Virus record (IMG/VR): IMGVR_UViG_3300043449_000496
Location: 1-23,275 of that record
Direction: 5' to 3' (one strand)
DNA length: 23,275 bases
From: a virus
A program made the position numbers and the translations under genes. Shown piece by piece: positions 5,391 to 13,558 of this stretch. How positions within the stretch are numbered: position 1 is the first letter of the stretch; the number at the start of each line of letters is the position of its first letter. The notes below the pieces were generated by a model. It was not told the DNA's origin, ran no database searches, and was given only the letters and a program-made list of their open reading frames with translations.

Positions 5391-8300
5391 CGTGTCGCCG
5401 CCTCCACGGCTGCCTCAAGTTCGGAGTTGCGGTTCTCGTTCATGCGAGCCGCGTCCTTCTTGCGAGATTCGATCAGGGCGCGTCGGCGCTCGTCGTACAC
5501 GGCGCGAAGTTCGGGGCTTGCGACCAGCGTCTGCTGCCACGCCGCAGTACGGTAGCGTTCGATCACTCGCACGAACATGGCGATGTCGGGCGGGTTCTCG
5601 CCCGGGTAGTTCTCCGGGTTCGTGTCCGTGAACGACTTGAACATGCGGCCTTCGGCTCCCTTGCCTTCGACGATGTGCTGCAACGCCTGACGCAGAGTCA
5701 GTTTCTTCTGCGTGCCGTCGCCCATCGGGAACGGCATGGTGACCGAAGCGATGTTCTCGTTGTACAGGTCGTATGCAGTCCTGCTCGTCTGCGGCACGCG
5801 AACCTGCTTCAGGTTGACGCCGTCCTTGTTCGGAGGCGTGCTTCGCCAAATGTGCGGCATGTTGACCATCGTTTCGATGACAGCGTCGTCCTGCGCCTTG
5901 CGGCTGACGACCGGAGAAACGATGTCGACCCACGGGTAGTCCTGCATCGGATCGAACGTCCTGATCGGCTCGCCAAGAGCGCTGTACCTGCGCGCCATGA
6001 CGTCGCGACCGCCTGCGGCCTGACCCCACCAACTCTTGGCGCGCATCTCGTTGAGAAGAACCTCGACCTCCTTGCCAAGACCCTCGTCTGCCTTGACGCC
6101 GCCAAGCGGATCGACGGCATACGGGTCTGATGCGCGAAGCACTCCGGCCTGAAGGCTGGACGCAATGCTCGTCGGAGGAAGCGCGGTCAGTCCCATGCGA
6201 CCAATGACTTGCTCCATCTTGACCGGGTCGTCGTTTGCCTCCATCAGCATGTCGAGGTTCATCATGTACGACTTGTTGATGGTCGTCATGGTGAGCGCGT
6301 ATGCGATGGCCGTTGCCGGGCCGATGACCTCTTCCTCGTCGTTCTCGTACATGCCCGACGTAAGTTCGTGGTAGTCGGCCATCCATCCAAGCATCATGCC
6401 GAACGGGTCGAGTTTGTTGTACACGTACCAGCGGTCGCCAATCTTGACGGAGTACGGCTGGCGGCCAGTCTGCTGCCACATCCTGCGCTGCTCCGGGTCG
6501 GCAGGCCCGGCTCCCGTGAGCCGTCCATCCTGAAACAGCGCATATCCGGTTCCAAGCGCAGTCATGCCGACAAGCACCTGACCCTGCGCGCGCGAGATGC
6601 GCGCCGGATCGCCTGACGCCATGTCGAGCATGGTCTGATGATGGAAGCGGTACAGGCGGCTGTTTGGATTGATGCGGAGCCGACGTTCGGTCGCAAGTCC
6701 GACGGCAACATCGCCGCCCACCATGATCGGCGACGTCAGGTAGCCCCACGCGCGACGGAGGATGTTGACCGGAGCCGTGTAGAACGGAACGACCAACTGC
6801 AACCACCAACTCTGCTGAAGGTGATGCCTGACTGCACCGCCAAGACCGGGGATCGGTTCCGTGAACGACTGGCGGTTCGCGGCTTCCGCGATTCCTGCGG
6901 TGGTCTGCTGCTGATCCTGCGTCCAATGCTGGTTGACGTAGTCGTGCATCATTGATGCGCGGCGCAGCGGGTCTTGCTCTGCTGCGATGCGCGGATCGTT
7001 GAACGCCTCGCGACCGATCATCGTCCTGTCACGGATCGCACCGTCGCGGATGTACCGCTGGCCCATCGCGTCCGCTTCCTGCGAAACTGCACGATGGTTG
7101 GCACGCATGAACGCCAACTGATCCCGCCATCCTGTCACGCCAGCGGCTGTCATGCGCTCCTGCATCAGGCGTCGGTACAGACTGCTGTGCATCTCCGTGC
7201 GAGCCGTGACCTGCTTCCAAAACTCGTCGATGGTCGCGATGAACGTGGACGGCAGACGAACTCCGCGTCCTCCTGCATTGATCATCGTTCCAAGGATGTT
7301 CTGCTGATCGGAGTGAATCGCAGGAACAAACGTGTCCTGAACGATGCCCGTGCCATGAGGCATGAGCGTCGGCCTCTCCTCGACGAACGTTCGGGCTGCA
7401 AAGCGCAGGCCGTGGTTCATGTTCGCGATCATGCGCGGCAGATTGCGCAGGGTTTCCGTAGCGGTCAGCATGTCGCCACGGATTCCGGCGACCGCGAGTT
7501 TCTGCAAACCCTCGACTCCAAGAACCAACGGCGGGCTGATGACCTGAAGTCCGAACCAAGATCGCGGAAGCGACAGCAGGCCGTTGCGGTACACCTCAAG
7601 CAGCAGGTTGCCGCGACGCATCTCGCCGGGACGCCACACGTCGTTGAGGATGCGCACCGCAGCGTTCGGATCGACGTCGGGGTCGATGCGGGCAAGCGTT
7701 TCGGCGAGCGGCCTTCCGATGTCGTCGACAAAGCCATTCTGCTCAAGGAAGTTGCGGGCGTTGCGAAGATCGCGGAGTTCCGCTGCGTTGGGCAGCATCT
7801 GCGGATCAAGAGCCTTGAGGCCACGACCCATCGCCGTCTTCGTGTTGCGCATGTGGAAGCGCAGCATCTGAAGGTCGAAGAACGAACGCTGAAGCAGCGC
7901 GAAGTCTGCCGGGTTGTTGGTCTGAACGGCGCGCTGCGCAAGCCTGTGCACCTGACGCAACTGTCCCTGAACCGCCAACTGCACCGTGCTCACGAACGCA
8001 GGCAGTTCGGTGTCGATGCGGCTGACATCGTTCATCCGTGCCCACATCGAAGCGATGCCCTGCGACAGGTCGTCGGCATTGTTCATCAGCAGTTCGTTGA
8101 ACAGGGACAGCGAGCGACGGGTCAACTGGTCGCGCGTCGCCGGGCCGCCAAGCATGTTGCGGGCCTCCATCTCCCGCGCCAGCGACTCGAAGTACGCCAT
8201 GTAGATCAGCGGATCGTCCGGGTTCTCGAAGAACCGGAGGTTGTCGCGGATGTGCTCGCGGCGCGCGTCGATGTCGGCAAGTTGCCGGGTCGCGTCGGCG

Positions 8301-11300
8301 TCGCCAGCGGCTGCGCGCGTGCGCAGGTCTGCCATCTCCGTCGGCGTCAGGTTGCGGCCATCGGGCGACGCAAACGCGCGCTCGCGGTCGGTTCCACGAC
8401 GGAATCGGCCCGTGGCCGGATCGCGCATCGTCGGCCTGCCGTCGAACACGTGCATGCGCGCCGTGCCAAGCGCGTCGTTCGGGTTGATGACCTGAAGCCA
8501 GTCCTCGCCGTTTGACTGCGCCTGCTGGATTCGGGCGATGACCGCAGAGTGGTCAATCGGCATCAGGTATCGGCCCGGCGCGTACTGGATCGGCAGGTCG
8601 GTTCGGTAGTACAGGTTCTCAAGCAGGCGCCGCGTGTCGGTCGGCACGCCAGTAGACGCAGGTGCGTTGCGGGCGACGCGCCATTGGTCGCGCAGCCACG
8701 ATGCCATGATCAACTGCTCGTCGCGTCCGACGCCAGCAAGCCGGGCCGGAACGGCAGTACCGTCCTGCAACAGGGAGACAAGGTCGTCGGCGAACGCCTC
8801 TTCCTGATCGCGAGTCCACGTGCCATTGACGACGCCGTATGCCTGCTCGAATGCGTCGATGGTCGTGTCGGGGATTCCAGCGCGACGCTCAATCGGAAGG
8901 TTGCGGTTGAGCAACTGATTGCGCAGAGCGTGGCCGAACTCATGGGTTGCCGACACGATGTCGGGCATGTTCAGCCCGGCGATGAACGCGATGCCAGTCT
9001 GCTCTTCGATTGCAGCCACGGCGCGCGCCTGTGCGCCCGACGTGTTGAAGAGAATCTTGGTGCCGTCGTTCGGGTTTACATTCGGCGCTTGGGCAGAAAC
9101 ATCACCATCAGTCGCTCTGACTGCTCCGGCTCCGACTGCGTCTTCGACTGACTGTCCATCGGGGCTTGCGTCGATGCCTGTGGCTGCATCTCGCTTCCGC
9201 TGGGAGTTGCGGTAGATTCGATCTTGAGGGCTGTCGGGCTGCCACTTGCGGGCGACTGCTTCGGTTGCATTCTCCGTTCCTTCTGCCGCAGACTGCGGCC
9301 CAATCAGTTCATCGAACTGATGCGAATGATAGACGTCGATCTCGACGTCGAGCGACGTTGCGCGTCCACCGTTATTGAGGAACGGCTTCTTCTTCGTCCG
9401 TTCGACAAGCGCGGTGAACTGTCGCTTGCGCTTGGTAATCATCGACGCAATCTCCGCAGCCGTTGCTCCGCTATCGGACATGGCGATGATCTGCGGATCG
9501 AAGTCGGGAACGTAGATGGATCGCGCTCGCGTGATTCCGTTGACGTTGTTCGTCGCGCGTTCGGCGGCTGACTCGAACTGCATGCCGAACTCCGCAAACG
9601 AATCGCGAAGACGCTTGACTTCGGGCGAGGTTTCGGACAGCGGATTCGCGAACTCAAACTCGACGCCGATGGTTCGAGCGGCATCGACGGTCGTTCCTTC
9701 AGCCACCGTGACTGGCTGAACATCGGCAACCTTCTGACCACCCTTCGCTGCCGGAGTCACCTGAACTTCTGCTCCGGTCAGCGGCGTGACGATGCGGGCG
9801 ACGTAGAACGCCTCGCTGTCAGACTCCTTTGCGTGCTTCGCCATGCGGCTGACAACCGCGTCAGCGCTGGCCTGATTCAGTTGCCGCTTGTTGCCAGTCT
9901 TCGGGCCGACGATGTTCGTGCCCTCGAAAGGCCCGCCTTCAAGCGGCATCTCGTAGTTGACGATGCCGACGTCGACAATGAAGCCGTTGGCATCGCGACC
10001 AGCAACCGTGCCGTTCGCAAGCGTCGCGCGCTTGAACAGCATGTTCGGGTCGCCAGCCATCGACTCTTCCATTGCCTTTGCGCCAGCCTCTGCGACATCG
10101 CGGCCCGGCTGGCCTCCAAGCGTGCCGGAGATGTACCTGCCGCCTTCGCCAGCAAAGTCGCGGCGAAGCCCCTTCTCGAAACTGCCAAGGTCGAGTTTCT
10201 GACCAAGGTTGTAGTGCCAATGATCCTTCTCTGCGAACCACATGATCGCCTGAAGGTCTGCCGCCGTAATGCCCGGGACGACGTCGTTCAGTCGCTGCGC
10301 CGCGAGCGAGAACGCTTCCGCGCCGACTCCATACGCGCCGCTGATGCCGAATCCGCGAGTGGCGCCAGTAACCGCTCCGGTGGCCGGGTCGACAATCGCG
10401 CCCGCTTCCTTGCCGTAGGTTCCCTGAACGCCCTCTTCTGCCGATGGGGCGATTCGGCCACTCTCCTGACGACGTGCTTCGCCAAGACGCTCCCACAGCG
10501 TTCCGGCAGCGGACTCGTCCATTGCCACACGCGGCATGTTCGCAAGGCGCTGCAACGTTCGAGCCGCCCAAACGTCGACGGTCGCCATGTTGAAGTCACC
10601 AAGCAGGTTCTTGGTGAAGTTGCGCGTCTTCGGGTTGCTGCCGTACTTGACGGTTGCCCACATTCCGGCAAGAACGCGCATGGCCGATTCGGTGTTGCTT
10701 CCGAACAGGTTGCCGACGTCGCTGCGAATCTTCAGTTCTTCGGCGAACTCCGGCTTGAGGCCGACTTCCTTCTCGACAAGAGAAGCCACTTCCGCAGCGC
10801 TGGGCGCCGAAAACTTGCCCTTGACTTCTTGTACTGCTTGGGCATACGTCATGCCCTGCTCGCGAAGTTGCGCGATGGCAGCCTTGCGTGCCTCGCCTCG
10901 CTCTGCCGAACCAGCCTCACGAATGCGCTTCTCTGTTTCAGCGTATCGAACGTCGTATGCCTGCGACTCTTCGAGGTGGGCGACGTACTTCGCCATCTGA
11001 TCGTCGTACATCCCGCTTGTGAACTGTCGCAGGATGTCGGTCGCATAGCGCCAGTTAGTGGCAACCGGAGTCTTTGCGCTGGTAGCACCAAGCAGTTCGG
11101 CGAAGATGTCGGAGTACGGCCCGTACAGGCCACGCACGTTCTCCGCAATGTCGCGATACCAGCGCCCGGCAGACATGACCGCAAGCATGCGAGTCTTGAT
11201 CGGGCTGTCGCCCGACTGCTGCGCGACGGACTGCATCACGCGGACTTCGTCGACCATCTTGGCCGCAAGGTCTTCAACGCGAGCCTGCCACTTCGGAGAG

Positions 11301-13558
11301 CCGGGCTGTAGCGCATCCCCCATTTCGTCGAGATGGAACGTGTGGCCCTGCTTCTCGAACTTCCATATGGCCTTGAAGTTGCCTTCGTCGTCGATGTCGA
11401 ACTTGAGCGACGGCTCGTCCTTCGTTCCGGCTGCGATGGTTGGCGTAGACCATCCGTCCTGCGGCGAATACTTGTCGCGCAGTTCACGCAGGGCATCCTC
11501 TGCCATCGTGCGCAACTGGCCCGGAAGGCGCTGGACATCGGCTTCAGTCAGGGATTCGGGAACGACGCCTTCGGGCCACAGTTCCTTCTTCTTCCACCAG
11601 TTCTTCTTGGTCGAGAATACGGCAACCGCATCGTTGATCAGCAGGCCCATGTCCTCGCCTACACCGCCTCGAACGATTGCGCTTGCCCCTTCCTCTCCAG
11701 CCTGACGCATCTGCTCCGCGCCTTCGTAGAGCAACTTGTGCATGCGCTCGCTGACGTTGTCAGGAAGCGTGAAGAAGATGCGCTCCCAGTCAAGACCAGC
11801 AGCCGTGAATCGACGGAACAGCACGTCGGCCTGATCGGGCGCAACGTTGAACGAACTGGCGATCATGGCGCGCGTGACGCGGCGAACGCCATCGACGTAC
11901 TGGCCCAGCGGGAACTCCTGCTGAACCTTGACCAGCGCTTCCTCATGGGTCATGCCGTCTTTCAGCAGTTGCCCCATGCGTCGGCTTCTCTCGACGCCGT
12001 ATGCGGTAAGTTCCGCAACAGCGCGCGCGGTGTCCTTGCTGATCGCCGCCTCGCGAATGGGGCGCGGCATCGTCTTGAGGATCGAATCGGGGTCGAGGCC
12101 GCCGATCTTCTCCAAGTACCTGATGGTGTTTGCCATCGTCGCGCGAGAGCCACCTCCAGCAGCGCGGGCCGCCGCCTTTATGCCGGGCGTCGCTACCTCG
12201 ACAACGCCGGAAAGAATGGCTCCTTCAAGGAAACTGACGAGTCGGCCACGGAATCCCTTGCCTTCCTCCGTCAGTTCCTTCGCATCGAACGCAGCCAGCG
12301 CTTCCTCGCCGATGCCGAACTCACGAAGCATGGTCGAGAGGTTGCCAAGTCGAGGGTCAAAGACGACCGCTGCGGCGATCTCTCCTGCGGCGGCTGCGCG
12401 AATCAGGTTGCCTGCGGTTCCAGCCTTGCCGACCTTCATCAGAGCAGCAGCAGGCCCGTACCCGACGTAGAACTGCGCGATTCCTCCAGCAAGTTGCGGG
12501 ATCACGTACTCTGATGAGTACATGTTGTCGGTGTACGTCAGGGGTGTCCCACCAAAGACATCCCTGACGATGAGGTTGTATACCGATTCGCCAGCGCGCT
12601 GCGGAGCCTGCAAGGCCATGCCTGCGGCATCGACGACGTTGTTCCACACCCATCCCGCTCCATATGAGCCGGAGGTACGGTTGGGGTCGCCAGCGTCGCC
12701 AACGGTCAGGTACGAAGGCCACTTCGTCCACGACGAGAGGAAACTGTCCTTGCCTTCCGTCTTGTAGTACCACGCGATGTAGTCGTCGTATGTGAAGTAC
12801 CCGGTTCGCTTCTTCGCAAGATTGACGGCAGCCTGACGCTCCATCACGTCGCGACCCGGAGCGGTTTCGCGGTCAATGCGCATCCACTCCGTCAGAGCAG
12901 CGAGCCTGTCTTCGGGCGAAGTGTTTGGGTCAAGGACGATATCACCATAGTCCTTGAGCGCACGCCGCTCCTTGTCACCAAGAACCTCCGCACGGTACGG
13001 ATTGAGCCGCGAAAGTTGCTTGGATTCGATGGCGCTTTCGTATGTAGCCGGAGCGTTCGCGTCATCGAATGCCGTGCTTGCCCGGATGTTGTTGAGGACT
13101 GCCGTAGCCTCGTTCTGATCGTCGGTGCCTGCAACCTGCATGACGAGTGGAAGCATGCTTGCGTCCTGCCGCATCTGTGCCTGCAAGAGGCGCATTGCCG
13201 CAATCTCGTCCTGCGGGTACATCGGGCTGCCACGCTCGCCCATTCTGACGACGTCGCGCATGGCCTGCTCTTGCGTTCGATCAAGCGACGGCGGCGCTCC
13301 GTAGCGCTGCTGAAGGTTGTTCTGCGCGAGTCGAGAGCGTGCCACGCCAGCCGCAAGCGCCGGAGTGTCTGCACCGGAAGCAGCGAGTTCTTCGGTCGCA
13401 GACATCTTGCCAGCGGCGCGGAGTTCTTCTGCCCAAGCCTGCTCTGCTGGAGAGTTGAGCGGAGTCTGCGACAACGACGTTCCGCGAGCCAAGTCTGACG
13501 GCGTTCCCGCTTGCTTGCTGAACACGCGGTCAATGTTGTCGTTTGGAGGAACGTTCAT
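5387..13558 (-). CDS. Giant 2723-residue internal virion / polyvalent protein with zinc-peptidase motif (gp16 position)
   Basis: This gene lies exactly where T7 gene 16 lies, between a gp15-like gene and terminase, so it is probably a core protein ejected into the cell with the DNA. I see no lytic transglycosylase at its N-terminus. Landmarks: hydrophobic or amphipathic stretches about 350-455; a WYRDIAENVRG...LLGATSAKTPVATN block about 790-835; NFTKNLLG...VDVWAAR about 975-999; ITAADLQAIMWFAEKDHW about 1090-1110; a low-complexity linker about 1440-1525; zinc-peptidase motif HEFGH at 1539-1543 with a likely third ligand in DQEEAF near 1586; and C-terminal DEFWKQVTAR (about 2110) and YSVKIGDRWYVYNKLDPFGM (about 2365-2385). 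Several of these blocks recur in large phage 'polyvalent' proteins. It is roughly twice the length of T7 gp16. The ATG overlaps the upstream stop (ATGA). Structural role likely; peptidase and anti-defence roles inferred. Confidence 0.85.
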   Translation of the reverse strand: MNVPPNDNIDRVFSKQAGTPSDLARGTSLSQTPLNSPAEQAWAEELRAAGKMSATEELAASGADTPALAAGVARSRLAQNNLQQRYGAPPSLDRTQEQAMRDVVRMGERGSPMYPQDEIAAMRLLQAQMRQDASMLPLVMQVAGTDDQNEATAVLNNIRASTAFDDANAPATYESAIESKQLSRLNPYRAEVLGDKERRALKDYGDIVLDPNTSPEDRLAALTEWMRIDRETAPGRDVMERQAAVNLAKKRTGYFTYDDYIAWYYKTEGKDSFLSSWTKWPSYLTVGDAGDPNRTSGSYGAGWVWNNVVDAAGMALQAPQRAGESVYNLIVRDVFGGTPLTYTDNMYSSEYVIPQLAGGIAQFYVGYGPAAALMKVGKAGTAGNLIRAAAAGEIAAAVVFDPRLGNLSTMLREFGIGEEALAAFDAKELTEEGKGFRGRLVSFLEGAILSGVVEVATPGIKAAARAAGGGSRATMANTIRYLEKIGGLDPDSILKTMPRPIREAAISKDTARAVAELTAYGVERSRRMGQLLKDGMTHEEALVKVQQEFPLGQYVDGVRRVTRAMIASSFNVAPDQADVLFRRFTAAGLDWERIFFTLPDNVSERMHKLLYEGAEQMRQAGEEGASAIVRGGVGEDMGLLINDAVAVFSTKKNWWKKKELWPEGVVPESLTEADVQRLPGQLRTMAEDALRELRDKYSPQDGWSTPTIAAGTKDEPSLKFDIDDEGNFKAIWKFEKQGHTFHLDEMGDALQPGSPKWQARVEDLAAKMVDEVRVMQSVAQQSGDSPIKTRMLAVMSAGRWYRDIAENVRGLYGPYSDIFAELLGATSAKTPVATNWRYATDILRQFTSGMYDDQMAKYVAHLEESQAYDVRYAETEKRIREAGSAERGEARKAAIAQLREQGMTYAQAVQEVKGKFSAPSAAEVASLVEKEVGLKPEFAEELKIRSDVGNLFGSNTESAMRVLAGMWATVKYGSNPKTRNFTKNLLGDFNMATVDVWAARTLQRLANMPRVAMDESAAGTLWERLGEARRQESGRIAPSAEEGVQGTYGKEAGAIVDPATGAVTGATRGFGISGAYGVGAEAFSLAAQRLNDVVPGITAADLQAIMWFAEKDHWHYNLGQKLDLGSFEKGLRRDFAGEGGRYISGTLGGQPGRDVAEAGAKAMEESMAGDPNMLFKRATLANGTVAGRDANGFIVDVGIVNYEMPLEGGPFEGTNIVGPKTGNKRQLNQASADAVVSRMAKHAKESDSEAFYVARIVTPLTGAEVQVTPAAKGGQKVADVQPVTVAEGTTVDAARTIGVEFEFANPLSETSPEVKRLRDSFAEFGMQFESAAERATNNVNGITRARSIYVPDFDPQIIAMSDSGATAAEIASMITKRKRQFTALVERTKKKPFLNNGGRATSLDVEIDVYHSHQFDELIGPQSAAEGTENATEAVARKWQPDSPQDRIYRNSQRKRDAATGIDASPDGQSVEDAVGAGAVRATDGDVSAQAPNVNPNDGTKILFNTSGAQARAVAAIEEQTGIAFIAGLNMPDIVSATHEFGHALRNQLLNRNLPIERRAGIPDTTIDAFEQAYGVVNGTWTRDQEEAFADDLVSLLQDGTAVPARLAGVGRDEQLIMASWLRDQWRVARNAPASTGVPTDTRRLLENLYYRTDLPIQYAPGRYLMPIDHSAVIARIQQAQSNGEDWLQVINPNDALGTARMHVFDGRPTMRDPATGRFRRGTDRERAFASPDGRNLTPTEMADLRTRAAAGDADATRQLADIDARREHIRDNLRFFENPDDPLIYMAYFESLAREMEARNMLGGPATRDQLTRRSLSLFNELLMNNADDLSQGIASMWARMNDVSRIDTELPAFVSTVQLAVQGQLRQVHRLAQRAVQTNNPADFALLQRSFFDLQMLRFHMRNTKTAMGRGLKALDPQMLPNAAELRDLRNARNFLEQNGFVDDIGRPLAETLARIDPDVDPNAAVRILNDVWRPGEMRRGNLLLEVYRNGLLSLPRSWFGLQVISPPLVLGVEGLQKLAVAGIRGDMLTATETLRNLPRMIANMNHGLRFAARTFVEERPTLMPHGTGIVQDTFVPAIHSDQQNILGTMINAGGRGVRLPSTFIATIDEFWKQVTARTEMHSSLYRRLMQERMTAAGVTGWRDQLAFMRANHRAVSQEADAMGQRYIRDGAIRDRTMIGREAFNDPRIAAEQDPLRRASMMHDYVNQHWTQDQQQTTAGIAEAANRQSFTEPIPGLGGAVRHHLQQSWWLQLVVPFYTAPVNILRRAWGYLTSPIMVGGDVAVGLATERRLRINPNSRLYRFHHQTMLDMASGDPARISRAQGQVLVGMTALGTGYALFQDGRLTGAGPADPEQRRMWQQTGRQPYSVKIGDRWYVYNKLDPFGMMLGWMADYHELTSGMYENDEEEVIGPATAIAYALTMTTINKSYMMNLDMLMEANDDPVKMEQVIGRMGLTALPPTSIASSLQAGVLRASDPYAVDPLGGVKADEGLGKEVEVLLNEMRAKSWWGQAAGGRDVMARRYSALGEPIRTFDPMQDYPWVDIVSPVVSRKAQDDAVIETMVNMPHIWRSTPPNKDGVNLKQVRVPQTSRTAYDLYNENIASVTMPFPMGDGTQKKLTLRQALQHIVEGKGAEGRMFKSFTDTNPENYPGENPPDIAMFVRVIERYRTAAWQQTLVASPELRAVYDERRRALIESRKKDAARMNENRNSELEAAVEAATR

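Noticed and set aside
6974-8515. Long open frame (513 codons) on the plus strand
   Set aside because: It is antisense to the giant internal-protein gene, with a composition typical of shadow frames and no recognisable domain.
9840-9960. Possible ADP-ribosyltransferase segment in the giant protein, as seen in some polyvalent proteins
   Set aside because: I could not find a convincing set of catalytic residues or strand pattern by eye.
9833-11311. Open frame of 492 codons on the plus strand
   Set aside because: Antisense to the giant gene; no start signal and no family-like segment.
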